Assembly: GCF_949628265.1 (NCBI RefSeq)
Contig: NC_088786.1
Span: 33,253,681 to 33,317,680 of the forward strand
From: Cloeon dipterum
Lineage: Eukaryota; Arthropoda; Insecta; Ephemeroptera; Baetidae
Direction of reading: 5' to 3'
Length of the DNA stretch: 64,000 nt
Shown piece after piece: positions 12,401 to 27,400 of the stretch. Under the pieces are notes generated by a model. The model did not search any database, was not told the DNA's origin, and saw only the letters and a list, made by a program, of their open reading frames with translations. A program made the translations under genes and the position numbers. Within the stretch, counting starts at the first letter, position 1; every line of letters begins with the position of its first letter.

Positions 12401-15400
12401 TACTTTTGCGCACTAAATCACGAATCGCGCAATTTAAGGCTTGTATGAACTTAAAGAAACTCTGAATTTCCTGTGAACTTAGAAGCCCTCTAAAAATTTC
12501 AATAATGCTCGTTTTGGCTTACATTTTTGGCGTACAGAAAATGATTTTCCACCTAATATTCAGCAAATTATAGCTGTTCAAAAGAATTTTTTTTCCAAAG
12601 TAATTATTTAATCTCAGAAGAGGTTTTTCGAGTGTCGATTGAGTAGTATCTATTGTGTTTTTGTTTTAGTTTGTGACACTTAACTTAAATGATGGAGGGG
12701 AAAATACAAAATGTACTTTTGGATCAGTAGTTTTGCATATAAAAGTCAGTTGATTTAACCAGAATTAAGAGAAAATGTAATGGTCAAACAATGGGAAAAG
12801 GGTTCCGATTCTGAATTTCCATCTAAGACAAAAATTTCTCAAGAAAAACGTCATAATTTCAGACAAATTTGAGCTCTTTCCCAATTTTTAGAGCATATTT
12901 AAGTCAAATATTATTCTTTAGTATATTGATTCTCTTTAATTTGTTTTGGATTTTATTTCATTTAAAAAGTCTTCCTCACAGGAAACCTTTTAAACATTGT
13001 TATGATAGATCATAGATGCCATAACAATAGATTATGTCATCACAACACTCTAACACAACCTCTCTTCATTCAGCAAATGACTTTCATTCGCGATTATTTA
13101 TGCAAAGCCTTGGATGATTGATATTTCTGATTTACTTGAATATTCCTGCGTAATTCAAATTGAAAGATGACTCTCTGTTGGCTTTCTTTAATTGATCGTT
13201 CGTCTGCGGTTTCACCATTCCCCGCAGCACTCCTTTTTTTTAAACTTTGCCCATTGCTATCTGATGAAATACCACTTCTTATTATGTAAATGGATACGGT
13301 GGAAAAGGGAGCTAACGCAGCGGCAGACTCGCTCACCTGGTGTTCCGATAACCCTTTCCGACTATAGCAGGCACTTGCAAGCCTTCTTTCAAAGCGGTGG
13401 TCGCAGATGTGCAGATTAGCTGTCACTGTGAAAGCAGCTCTATGCTTCACGAAGCAAGCTCACTTTTTTCGAAAATCTCTCCACGCAAAGTTTCAATAAG
13501 TTTGAAATTAAAGTTTGCAAATTCAATTTCGCAAAGTGGCAGCGGCTTCGTTACCCGATAAATTCATAATCGCAAAAAGCCAATTAGCCGTGCGGCGGCG
13601 AGCGTTGCAGCGGGCGGCCGAGAAGTGGCTCCGCCGGTGGCGCCGCCGCGAGTCTCGGTGCGGTCGGCGGCGCCAGCGCACACCGCCGGCCCTCTTGAAC
13701 TTTGGTGCTAAGTGTTTGCGACAACGTTGCTTCTCGCAAAAAGCAACCGCTCTATCTGTGCAGAATCTTGTCACCCTTTCCTTTGCTAATTAATTATTGG
13801 GCCTCGCAGACGCACGTCCGATCCGCCCAATTTCACTCTCGCCGCACAATGCCTGGCGGCGGATTTATCTCGACTGACACTTTTTGGCGAATAAATGGTT
13901 CATCACGTGTCAAAGCTGTTTTTCATGATGTCCCCGTTCCAATGATTTGGTTGCGATGAAAAATGGACCATAATGAAATCCCAGACATAAAAAATTGCAA
14001 ATTGCTTTTCCCAATGTACGGCTTAGAATGAATTAATGTCAAATAAAATTTTGTCACGCGTTTTCATACTCTCTATTTCTCATTAGCAGTGAGCAACCTC
14101 TAAAACAAAATTCACGCTACGTCGTTTTTTGTTGTTTTTAAACCTGTATACACTTTGAAATTTGCGCCCTTGCGAATTTCGCTGGCAACGAACCCTTTCT
14201 CGTTCGATCAGATCTACGTCGAGATGATTGAAAGCCGGGAGCCGGAATTCCGATCGTCGCAGGCCTATTTCTTTAATGCACTTTGACTCGTGCCAAAAGT
14301 CCAATGTGCGCTCTGCCGACGCTATTTTTAACCGAGTCGTGTATGTTCCTTCGAGTATATTTACACACAGACAGCGAGCGACGAGTATATAGAGCTGGGG
14401 CTCTGCGCTAGAGATGCTCACGGTATTATCGCCGCTCGCTCTCTCTTCTTTGCATGCAAATGAACTGCTCGCCGCCGCCTCCGTGCACCTGTTCGCATCA
14501 TTTATAGGGGCAATAGCGTGCAAATTAAGCCGGGCGCAAAATCAAAGCCGCCGCACAGCACAAATTTCTCAACGACCGTTTTGTTTACGCGAATAAAACT
14601 CAGGGCGCGGTAATTTACTCTAGCCAGCTGAATGAAATGTCGGATAGAGCACAAAGGTCGCGAGTTTGGTCAAGACCGCTTATCTTGGCCGCATGCACAC
14701 AAAGCCTATTAAAACAAAGTTTCTCGCTTCCTTTGTATCAAGCCTGCTACTTCTTCTGCAACACGGCTAATTTTCGTTCGGCCAGCATGAGGGTTGGAGA
14801 GGCGGAGGGTTTGTTGGTTGGTTGCTCATCCTGCCCACATCAAAGGCACAGCATCTCCAAAGAGGCTTACGATTATTCGCCCAGCAAAAAGACCAATATT
14901 TCCCATCCCTTTCGTTTTGATCCAAAATACCTTTTTGCGGGGGAACAAACCGCGGACAACTGGCTTTTTTGTGCTAAAATTTATAAAAAAAAGTTTTTAA
15001 AAGCTTTCCCAACAAAAAGCAGATTTTTATTTGCCTCTTAAACAAATAAAATGCTATAAATCAAACAAGCAAAGTTTAATTAAACTCTTGGTCAAGATAA
15101 ATTTGTCATATATTTATGGGTTGACTAAATTTTAGCGGATGAAAAATGCTGCATAAAGAAACATCACTGCAGACTCACCGTCAGCTGAAAATCCACATAA
15201 AAAATAATCAAAGTTCAGAAATCGCAAAGGCCAAAAATATACCTCGTTTTTCAAACTCGCGCAGAACGCAGAACCTTCAACTGGCCAGTTTTTCGAAAAT
15301 AATTAACATATTTAACTAATTTTTAGATACTTTTTCAAATTGAATTTAATGCAATTTCGGCTTCTGCGTTTATTTTAATGCAAACGTTAACGCTGATATA

Positions 15401-18400
15401 ATCAGACAAATATTAATATAAATTACACTTTCATAACGAAGACAGTCAATTGCATAATTTGAAATGTTTCATGTAATAATAAAATGAGCAAACAAAGATA
15501 ATAAATTAGAACTAAATGCAGGCCAGAACTGATAGCATCAGGTAAGCGCTGAAGAATTCGTTGTTTGCTCGGACAGGTAGTTGATAACAAGCCGCGAATT
15601 TGTGTGTGTACGAAATATGCCCTTGAGCAGCGTACTCTTGCACTCGTAATTAGTTTTTCACCTGCCGTTTGTTCTAGATAATCTGGCCAACGAACGACCT
15701 CTCGCCTCTTTTATTAATCAACAAAGAAGTCGTGTTTGTTCGTTCGCACAGCATTATCATGCCGGTGATAATCAAGTTGGCTGCTCTTAGTCATTTTTCT
15801 GTTTACCTTCCTCTCTTTCTCTTGGAGCCGACACATCATGCTTCTTTCATCAAGCAGCGTCGTCTCGGCTAGATTTATGCATTATGCATTCCTCTCCGTT
15901 CTCTTTTGTATGAAAATGTTACACTCGCTCACAGTGGTCGGCTTTTTTTCGATTTCTTCGCTCCGCGAGTGGAACGCCCGTCATTAAATATGAATTTCGT
16001 GCCTGCTCGCCCACCACAGGACTTTTTGCCGGGGCTCCGGCCGGAATTTCAAATTCGTTGCTTTTCCAGCTGTTGAAAAGGAAATGCAAATAAGATAGAA
16101 AATTAGCTGTCAGTTTTTTGTTTGATTTAAGTTTGACGGGAGATAATGTTAAGAGTGATAATTTAATCAAAGGATGTAATTATTTTAGTTACTCGAGAAA
16201 TTGCTAACCTGATTTGTGCCAAAACAGGAGAAATATGCCAGCACAACAGGTTTATAAATTCCATATGAGTTTTTCCGGCTAGATACTCTGCTTTGGTATG
16301 TATATTTCCGATAAAATATCCAATGCACTCTCTTTCTGCTACCTGTAAATAATTCACGTCGGGTATCTAATGCGTCGGCGCGTCCCTGGCGCGATTGTTT
16401 GAGTCGCATACCAACTGAGATTTGCGCAATCATAATATTCCACTCGGAGCGCCGCCAAGTTGCCATAAATTTTGTCCGGAATACATTTGCATGCACAAGC
16501 AGCCCTCTCGCCCCTGTCGCTCGAGGCGGGCTGGCGCGTGAAAATAATTACAATAAACCCGGCTCGGGGGGCAGATGATTACTGTTTGCACCCCGAGACG
16601 CCGAGACGTTGCGCCCGAACACAATTTACTGCGGTCGACGGACGAGCGCTTGCTTGATCAAGAAAAACGTCCGCAAATTGGTGTGTCTGCTTATTTGTAT
16701 TCAAGTGTCGTGGGTGTAGATTCTGAGAACGCGCCTCCGCCTCAATTAGGGTAATGCAATCGAATGATCTAGTGCTGCGCTGCATCACGCCCTGGCAAAT
16801 AATGAATGTGCACCGCACTGGTTTCGCATTGTCGTCCTGCTATCGCGAGAGTAAGAAGTGCATCCCCTCGCGTGTGCTACTTCTGCCAGGTGTCGGATGT
16901 TTTGATTGTTTGATTGAGCATCGACTTGTGCTCCTTCCTGATGCATTACATATCGGAAGCAGTTGTTTGATATGTACATACTTTCATTTGATGTTTCCAG
17001 TGGAGTAGTGCTCATTGTCAGTGACGAATGAACATTGACACTCTGGATAATATTTATCCAGGTATTTCAACGTCAAGAGTATAATGGATTGAGGCTGGTA
17101 ATTCCATATTTTAATATAAATGGACCTCATCCTCGTTGCTTTAAGCATTTTATTCTACTTAAGATGTATATTTATTGTTTGGAACGTTACAAGTTTAGCC
17201 AATTCAAAACAGAATAACTGATTTTTGCTTTTTTTTCAAATAACACGTAGACGATTATTGAATTTAAAAGCTCCATGATGCATAAAAATTACAAATTATG
17301 AAGGAGAGCTACAAAAACAACTTTAGTTGGAGCAGCTTACAATTCAGAAACTTTTTTTATGACTTAAGGAGTGCCGAAGACTCTCCAGCAGATATTTTTA
17401 ATTATTTAAATTATAACCAGTTTTAATTTTCGTGTTGGTAGGCCCGTGGTTTTTTACCACAGTGTTTGGCAATACGAATCCGGTTAGTATTTTTAGCACA
17501 AAAATTTAATTCTTGATAGATGCCAAAGAAGAGGCTGCAACCAGTAGCCGTAACTAGTTGAGCAGGACATGTCTGAACAATACGGGGAAGTAACAACCCA
17601 AGGAATCTGAAATAAATTTCTTCAGACACAAAAATTAATAAGTCAAGGGTTTGGCTTTAGCCAAACTCAATTTCAATCAGTCGGGACAAGATCGCGGCAG
17701 AGATTTAGCTATAACAACAGCTTAATCCAATTTTGGCCGAGCTCATTCCGCGACCATTTATTCATTCGTCCGCGCGCGGTTGTCACACGTCAGATGCTCT
17801 CACTGTCTAAATACTGGGCCAGATGATGAATTACGACGGTTAAAGATGACATTCATTCGCATCGAATGAAATACGTGTTCAATTGTGAGGCGGCTCGCGC
17901 GCGACGAGACAAGTCGACCCGCGGGGGCGGCCGTGGACAATGATGACCACTATCATAATCCCAAGGCTGCTCGCTGATTAATGGCACTTGTTTCGCAATT
18001 ACTGCCGCGGGGAGGATTTTTCGCAGAAGATATATGCATACACAGCGGCGACGGGGGAAGAATTGCTAATCACCAAGGAAGGCAATTCCAAAGCGGAAAC
18101 TACTCTGCGCTCTGAGATTTATAGGAATTCCTGGAGTAATTGGCCTCGTTCCGCAAAAGGCGAATTAAGCAAGCCCGGCTGAATGAATAACTCTGGGCGG
18201 CGGCGGCGCTTAATTGCCGTCATCCTCGTGTCTGATCATCTCGTTTGCATAAACGTGCAGTTAACCGCCGTTCCGTCCAGTCAGGGGAAGCTCGCCGGTC
18301 CCAAATTTAGCCTGCCGCCGCGCGCGGGTGTGCCACTGATAAAAGAGCACGCAAAGCCTGTTATTATTATTTGGCTACAACTGCGCCTCTTCTTTCTGTC

Positions 18401-21400
18401 TCACTCTCTCTCCGTGCAGAGCAGCAAGCAAACGGGCTCTCGTGCAAAGCTGCACGTGACCCACTCCCGGTTTCGCGCCTAAAACTGAGATGCGCGACAC
18501 TCACCAGGCTAAAACCGTCTTGGCCGCCCCGAGTGAAACGAGCAATTGGGGAATACTGGCTTGTCGCTCTACTAACTTTCTCGGGATTAGCTTCATTTGA
18601 ATTTTATCCGTCCAATCGGTCTAGAATGTTTGTCAAAGCAGTTCGGTTCATCTGGGGAGGGATGCTAGCAATCAATGTTGCAGAGTATCAATAAATAAAC
18701 ACACGGAGAAAACCAGCGGGAACCAGATTCGTGCGACGCGCAGATATGGCGTCCGGTGAAGTATGGCGCGAAAAACGGTTACGTGAAAGTGTGCGAAAGG
18801 AGCCAAATTTTCGTCAAAATTGTGACATAATTTGCATTACTTGTACTAATTGTGTCTTTTGGACCGTAAAAACAAACTCTTGACACTCGTACAACAATCC
18901 AAAGAGAGCTTTTTGTTTCCCACATTCAGACGCCACCTTAATTCTGCGCAGTGCGAACCAATTTTATCGCACCTCTGGCCCCCGCTGGAGAAAACAAACA
19001 ATGTTCGCAATTTTCCCTGCAGATGTTCTGAATTTGATCGCTCAACTTTGAAAACAAGCAAAATATATGAAAAAATCGGCTGATTTTCCCTTTTTGTAGA
19101 AACGTTTGTTAATTAAAACAAGTCTCATTGTCAACGAGCTTTCGCCGTTTCTTCGAAATTTTATTCTCCTTTATAATTCTGCATTAATTACCTCTTCTGT
19201 TTTTTAAATTTAAGAAATAGCCCACTTTTCAATATTTTACTTTCCTCTATTTCTAGCAGAATTTTAATTTTAAAGTTTCTTTCAACTCCTAATTTATGAA
19301 AAATCTTCAAATTAAGTTGAATGTCCTTGAGAATTCAGGGTCGCGGATCTCCTTCTGAGGTTGATGCTTTCTTCAGGCTCGCTGGTCTTACGTGACAAAA
19401 GTCTCGACTTGCTTATGTACACTGTATACACACACAATAAATTATAGCCACGACCCATAACTGGAAGCACACACATGCGCGCAGTGGGACCGGTTGAATT
19501 TTGCATCGGCCAACAAGTAGTGCTCCGTACTCGTGTCCGCTAATATTGCGGCAGATTGATGACTTGCTCTGCTCAGGCGGCGAAGAAAGACAAATGAGTT
19601 TAGGGCTTTTGCAGCGATTAATTTTCATTGGGGTGTCGGCGCCCGCATGGCTCAAGTGCCCATATAGGCGTTTATGGCGTGCTTGGACGTTATTTGCGAC
19701 AACCTGAAGCTTCAGTGAAATCATTAATTGATTAGCTGCGTGAAAACGAAAAACATGGCGGCTATCAAACAAACACGGCCAGGAGGCGAATGTTTGCTTT
19801 GTACCAATATTGCGGATCAATATTATTTTTCGACCGTGGGACCACATACAAACGCTCATGCAGGTTGATAATCAATTCTGTTCAATCCAAATTGCTTATT
19901 CAGGTGAAGTAATTGTGTCAGCAAGTTTATTATTATTTGTGGGAAAAAGGCTTGTAATACAACAGATATTTTGAAACGGAATCGCTGTTGAAATTGATGT
20001 ACCAAACACCAAATGAAAATATCACACGCACGTAAAATGGTTTGAAATTCCGATTAAAACCCTCCTCTTTAGAGGTATTTAGAAACAATTGAAACAGGTT
20101 GTAGCAAAATTCATAAACGTGGTCTATTGACTTAGATTGGAGGACATACAAGAACTATTGACTAATTTGAAATGGGGAAAATTCCTTAATGATTTAAATC
20201 GCGGTAATATGCATTATTTGGTTCACAGCAAAATCTACCTTTCTTAAATTTGTGTAATTCCGATTTGATCCAAACAATTTTAAATGCACATTTAGAAAAA
20301 ATACAAATTAATTGAGGATTAGAACATGAATTATACTTTTCCGTTTTTAATTTGAACGTTTTTATTAGTTTCGAGATCTGAAATTGAGGAATTTACACAA
20401 GCTAAAAATTTTTAATTTTTAAATACAATACATGTAAATTTGGTTTTTGCGACTAGGATTCTGGAATGAGCGATGTTTATAATTAACCGACAATTATAAG
20501 GATTTCAATGCAAAAACAATTGCAATGGTTGCAGTAAAGATCGACGGAAGATTTATTCTCTGGAACGCGGCTTAAGTGACTCAAGCAAGCCTGCTGAAAT
20601 TTTAGGAAAAGGTTTTGCAAATTCCCCAAGAATTTATAGCTTAATGATTAAAGCATATTAAACTTATGAAATATTGAGTCATAGCCAAATGCTCTCGTTG
20701 ACGAAAGTTTCCGTTTTCCACGTTAAAATTAGATGGCTCTATCACCGTTTTGCAATCGCATGGAGCGTGCTGATGTCTCCGGCTCTAATGAATGCTTCTC
20801 CGTCGCAATCTCGCTCGGCAAACGAGCCGCATGGAATTATTTCAAGACATTAGTGCAACCATAACTCAGAAAAGTCGTTGTTTCGAATGCACGCACACCC
20901 ACCCCGCCGACCTGATTCGCGGGCATCTTCGCGAGGTGTTTGCTCTTCTCTTAGCGAGTCGCGGCGGTGGCGGCGGGCGACACACGGCCCGTCTCTCCAC
21001 GTATACACACGATATTATCAAACACGAAACCACGCAAAAACAAACCCAGGCCAGCGGCAGTTGGGTCTGGAGCTGGATTCAGTAGCACTTCCAACATCCG
21101 CGAGAGAGCATCTTCTGGAACCTCGTCAAAATGAATATCGCTGCGCGAGTAAGCATTCACATTTCGTTAATTTCGGGCAATTTCCTAGCAGTTACCTCTC
21201 TTGATCTGTTTATTTTTATTTTAAACAGCTGCCGAACTTATTGAATAATTTTTCTCAACTTAATTTCGATTTGTTTCTGTTATTTTTGTTTTGTGCTCAG
21301 AGGGGAATGCATTCGGACGTTTTCAACGACCATTCTCTGTGTCATGAAGGCTGATGGAGCCTACAAAGTACGGAAGCGTATATTATTATTATATTTGCAA

Positions 21401-24400
21401 TTAATACGCTCTGAGCCACTTAAATGTTATTCGTTTGTAAAATCTTTTTGAAGATTTTTTGTTTAAATTGGAACCCATTCTTCTCTTTTATTTGAGAAAA
21501 GTCAAAATCATATTGAACGATGACTTTTCAATTTAAAAACACGTATGTGAGTGCTTGGAGCACGAATTGTTTATGAATGTGTTGTCAGAACAGATTATTT
21601 TGGACACATTTGCATTATATCGTTCCTCGTATAATGATGGTTTTGAGTAATGTAATATTTGCACATTTTCTGGACCAACGTATTCAAAAGCACGGCAGGC
21701 AAACGGAATAAATTGAATTATTGCGCCATCTCGCCATTGTTTTGTGCGCAGCGCCAACCAAAATTCAGCATTCGTGAAGCGTGGACCATAAATCTAATAA
21801 ATTGATTATCCGTAGCAATAGCAGCAGATTATTCTCGTGCTATATAGTAAATTAATTCGATCTGAGAGGACAGGGCGGATTTATTGCAAGAAGTCTTTTG
21901 CCGGTGGCGTTTGGCGCTACACTGATGCCTATGCCATTCAAACTTTTCTCCTGCTCTCGGTCAGGAGATCAATATTCCTTTGTGCGGTGTGTTTCTCGGC
22001 AGAAAACTCTCTTTGTTCAAAATTGGGGCAATCTGGCGCGGCTCGTTTTCGAGTGGTCTAAGCACACTCTCGAGTCGCAGCTTCCAGCGCTGAGAGTAAT
22101 TTATTGTTATCACCGTGCTCGCTGCGAGGCAGGACGACACACGCGAATTCCGCCTGCCGATTTATCAAAAGCCAGCTCGGTGTATCGAGAGCCGGGCGAC
22201 ACGCTCGTAATTCGGATAAACGCAGTCGGCGCCGTGGACATTTTGATTTACTCACGACTTCCTCGGTGGCCGCTCGGACCGGGCCGGGCCGAACGCTAAA
22301 TTCATGCACGCTCAAATATTGAATCAAAAAGAGTTTGTTGGGGCAGCATCAGGAAAATTGACAGTCTGCCAAGTGAAATAGAACGACTAGGGGGGGCCGA
22401 CTGCTCTTTTCTCGATTCCGTTTGTGTTCGAATTTCTTTGTTGTGGGGAATTTGCCAGCAAACCGGGGAAAATTGGAAAGTTATGGCGAATCAGAAATTC
22501 CAGGTTTTTCAAACTCTAAAAACATTAAAATGAATGGTGGAAATTCTTATGACTTAATTAAAAAAGAGACATAAATCCAGCGAAAGATATTGCAAACGCA
22601 AACGAGCATGGAAAATTGATGAGGGATACATTTTTGGAGCAATTCACGTCACGGATATTGCGAGAAAAAGCCTACTTTATGAGGGTAATTCCCTTGGTGC
22701 ATAATTTTTGTAAGGCGACGTGTTTGCTCGCTGCAGAATCAATAGCGCGAAAATGCAAGCGTAGTGCAAGTTGAAAAGAGTATTCAACTTGACCCCGCGC
22801 CGTCGTTTTCCTTTTCAGCATTTCGCCGCGAGTTGTTTGACGCGTCGGCTGACGATGATGATGATGATGAAGGCTTAGACGCATTTGCATGTGGAAATGA
22901 GGAAAAATGACACGCGCGCGGAGTGAAAAATTCGCGCGTGTCTAAAAGCAGCAGGAGCGTCAAATATAGAAGAGCAGACGAGCGGTTGCGCCAACGAGGA
23001 TATTACTTGCACTTTTGCCAGATGCAAATCGGCTCGTTCAATCTGACCAGCGAAGGTCGGCCCTTGGATGCAAATGTGCAGCACGTGACGATAGAGACAA
23101 AAGGCGGGCGTGAGACGAGCACATGCGCCGCGTTTTCCATTGTGCCAGTGGAGAATCGTTTTCCCAGCACTCGAGGAAAAACACTGGAGGAAATTTGGCC
23201 CTCTCAATGACTCTCTTTTTCGCTCGGCTGGCCGGCCAGCGGCTGCACGTGATCCGATCCGACAGATTACAAACTGGTCCGCGTGCCGGACGAAATGAAT
23301 TTGTTTTTCGCGCTTTTGCGACTCGTTTGAATTATAATGAAGCTGCAGTCGGTGACATAAACGAGTCCCGCGTGACAAAATGATGCAGTGGTTATGCAAA
23401 TGCATGATGCACACGGCTGACGGTCGGACGGCAGGCAAATCTAAATTCATGAGTTAGTTGTTTAATTATGCAGCGGCACGCCGCACCACGCTCTTTGCGC
23501 TGTTGAATATTGTTATTGAATCATTATCATAAGACGTCTTTCAATTAGCGAAGCATAGCAGACACTCTCGATGCGGTTCGCCTACAGAAGGCACATTGCA
23601 TCAATAAACTTCACTTGCAACTAACGGTCTTGGAGGAAAATTATTATTGTTCCATCAATCGCGGTTGATTCTAATTGAATGAATGCTTTGCATCGTCAGA
23701 CCGCACGATTACGAAAAAGCATGGCAGGAAGTTCGTTATCTGTGCATTTTCCGTCGAGTCCAGTAAACTAACTCAATCATGGAGAGTTAAAAGACCGAAG
23801 AGGTTGGCTTTCGATTGATGTTATTTGACGTGACGGAGAAAAGCGGTTTTGAAAAGAAGTTCCTACAGCTCGCTGCTGTTTAGAGCACATCGCGCACTAA
23901 CAATAAGAACCTGCTATAGGGGCCGATATCGTTCTCGATCGCGGCAGGTGACGGCGCAGTAAACGTGACATCACGAGCGGCCTTTTTCAGGCCGTACACC
24001 TGCATGAACTTTCTGGAACCATGGCGACGCAATCTCGCTTCGCTCGCAAGTTTTCGGCTTGTCGGGAAGCGTGCAAACTTGCTGAGAGTTGCGGTTTGCA
24101 GTGTTTGCACGGAGGCAGCCAAAACAATTCCACGCGTCTAGCCTCATTAGGACCCCATGCGTGGTGTAATCCGGTGGTGGTGGTAGTCGAGGTTCGATCA
24201 GCGACAGGGTTTGCACTCATCATCGAGGCGCATCATCCGAGGCATGACACGCCAGGGAATCGGCACAAGTGCAAGCGGGCAACGAGGGCGGCGGGGGCGG
24301 TCAGCAGTGCGCAGAAGCTGCACCGAGGGCGGCGGGCAGCGGCGGCGGCCGCAAGACGCGAAATTCGGCCGAAAGAGGCCGAAAAGGCGGCGGGGTCGCG

Positions 24401-27400
24401 ACCCGGAGGCAATCGGGGGCCTCGGATGCACCTAGGCAGCGCCGGAAAATCGATGCCGCGTGGTGCCAGTCGGAATTTCGTCGCTCGGCGCCGTGGATCA
24501 GCGTGAGAAGAGGAAAAGGACGAGGCTGCTGGGGGATGGATGGTGGAAAAGGGGAATCTTTGTGATTCTAAACGCGCGCCGCGGCTCACTCAGTTGCAAG
24601 TTAGCTCTCGGCCAGATATAACCTGTGTCTCTCGCGCGCTGTCGGTGCAATTATTCTCACCGTCGCCGCCACCGACCGCACCGAAATAAACCCAAACAGA
24701 CTTGATAGTGCATTTTGATTGGCCAGCAGCGACGAACGCAACATGACCGGGGTAATTATCGCACGCATTTCGTCGACTCGGCTTTTAATGGCGGGAAATC
24801 TCTCGCATCGCCACTTTTCCTGATTAATTGCCACTCCTCGTGATTGGAAACGCGGCCCTCGAAATAACACAATTTTTTTCTCCATCCGCTTGCCGGAGTA
24901 AATCCGCGTCCATCACTACCAATTAGGTCATAAATTGCGCCATCCCCGCCTATCACAGACACACCACCAAAATCGCAAAGCTCGTGCGTGGATAAATATA
25001 AAATCTGGATTTTTGTCTGCCAAGCTGCAGACGCGTAAAACATGTTTTACTACCCGAAGCGAGCAATAAAATTTACGGCTGAACCAACACCAACGCTTTA
25101 CAGCAGAAAAGTGTTTCCGTCTCTACCTTTCGGGAAAATCTCGCGTTTTCAAACGGCAGCCGAGACCGATTTCTGCCCGTCGAATCCAAAGTGGCAAGGC
25201 AAATAGCGGCGCGGGTAAACAAACACTTTCCAATTTTCTCGTAAACACAACCAACACGTGAGACGCGCCGCTTCAAAGGTTCGTTTTTGTAAGCAAAGTC
25301 GCGCGGTCGCGACTATTGATCAGTCCGGGTCAATCGTCGCTCGGGCGGTCACTAATTTTTCAGAGCCCGAGCTGCACTCAATTAGCCAGCACCGGAGGCA
25401 TCAGATTTATTTTGCTGGAATTCAGCGCAGGTGCTCGCTATCGCCGTTACCAATCATTTCGCTGCTTTTGGCACGCCAAGATTACCGGACGAACAGGAAA
25501 TGACTTCAAAAAGACAGATTTGCTTTGCCTCCAGCTCTTGGCAGCATCCCTCGACCGCTCACCCAAAAATAAACTCGGTTCCGGATCATTGCAACAATAA
25601 TGCAAATGTCGAATTTTTTATTCCGTCGCCGTTTTCACTCTCATGCCCGCGCTGAGGCGCAAAATGCTCGACCTGCTTTCCCGCCCAATCGATATTTCCA
25701 CCGATCATCACAATGCAAGGAATTAATCTTTCAGCGGGCACGTTTTTCTCCGGCCCGCGCGCGACGTTTACCCTCTCGTTTCACTTGTCAGATGCGTTAA
25801 TATGAATGTATGCACACGACGAAGCACGCAACTGGCCGGGCGCTAGCGACGCGCAAATTGCATAACCTCGTCGACGGCAGGCGCGAACAGAACAATCTCC
25901 GATGGCGTGATCCGCAATCGATGGGGCAAACAGCGGATTCCATTTCGCGCCGGATCGATTGCTAATCATTTTATTGCTCTTTTAGTGATGTCTGTCTACT
26001 TGTGGATATTATTTGCTCTTTTGCCAGACTCTTTTCAACAGGGTGTGTTTTGCTCTCTCGCGGGTGAATTGCGCAGCACGTTTGACCCGCGACACAATCG
26101 CTCAAACGACCTTAACATTCGACGTCTTTTTCATTCGACGCAGATGGAGTGGAATAGCAATTCCAACGGCGAATTCATTATAAGCGTAAATTCAATTAAA
26201 ATTTTGTCGGAAATTCGCGTAAAATTACACTCGCCGGAGCAAAACTTCTCCCCTTTGATGTCCTATTCATCGCACCATATTCTCTCGGGCGCTTTCAAGC
26301 CTGATTGGACTGGCTTCAAAGTGGGTCAAAACCGCGAGAGTTCCATAATTTCGCGGGAGGGGCTCACCATGACCCTGCGTGAACTAGACCACGAGGATAT
26401 GCAACAACTTACTCCGTTCGTTTCACAATATTATTTGTGGACAAAAATCGAGCGTTGTTTTTCAGGCTACTTGTGGGATTTTGTTTCATTTTGTGTCTCG
26501 TGGTAAGCCGAGCAATAGTTCACAAAGATTAATTTGTTTTTCTCGAATATAATTATTATTTATGAATCGAAAAGGTTAGTTTGGAACAAACAAGATGGAA
26601 TTAGAACTCTAACGGACGTTTTTTGTACCAAATATTCTTTTTGAAATGTATTTAAGCTTCAAAGTTAATCCAATCCATTCGCTAATTTAACTGGTAAATA
26701 ATTTTAAAATTAAAATGTGCAGTTCTAATACAAAAGACTCTAAATGTATTTAAATGAACATTCGGAAAGCAACAGTCGCTGATGGCCTGATGGACTCTAA
26801 ACGTGCCGTTTATCTCTGCGATTTGCATACGAGCTTGCTTCCGACGGGCACGACGCGGCCGTCTTGTGGCGTGCGTGCGAGCCGATGAAATTCAATGATC
26901 AGAGGTGGTGGTCGGTGCGCCAGTTTACGTGACCCAAACCGCGTAAATATATCCTACAGAGTTCACGTCGCGGGGTTCAAAGTCACTTTGAATGCCAGAG
27001 AGAGAGAGAGCCCGAAATAATAACACCCTTCGTCGTTGACAATAATCATGCTCTTGATTTGCGGCGCAATTCGCGGCCTAATCGAGACTTTAAATAAATG
27101 ACTTATTTTCCTCTCTTGCTTCGCTCCCAGCCGACCGGCTGTCCGAGGGGTGACTCGTTCGCCGAGTGTTGTTGTTGCTCAATCCGCCAGATTTTTGATC
27201 CGCGGCCAAGAGGCCCGAGCGAAGACGGCGCGAATCACACAGCCGAGTGCGCACGGTGCTTCTCGTCCAGCACACACGATGGCTGAATTACTTCCGGAAT
27301 TTATTTCTGAGCACCGCTGCCAAACGACCACGGTCCCAATGATTTGATCACGAGTCGAGCGAAATGCGAATGTTTCCAGCAAACAATTTAATTTTGTACG

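Noticed and set aside
22875..23450. 191-codon minus frame overlapped by three plus frames
   Set aside because: Several simultaneous open frames in one GC-rich block indicate low stop density, not coding.
24021..24506. 161-codon Arg/Gly/Ala-rich frame
   Set aside because: The CpG-rich, low-complexity sequence lacks stop codons in several frames; better explained as a promoter-like block.
25907..26506. 199-codon open frame on the plus strand in NDRG intron 1
   Set aside because: It has a non-ATG start and no recognisable domain, and it lies in a GC-rich block where long chance frames are expected; neighbouring blocks have similar frames on both strands.
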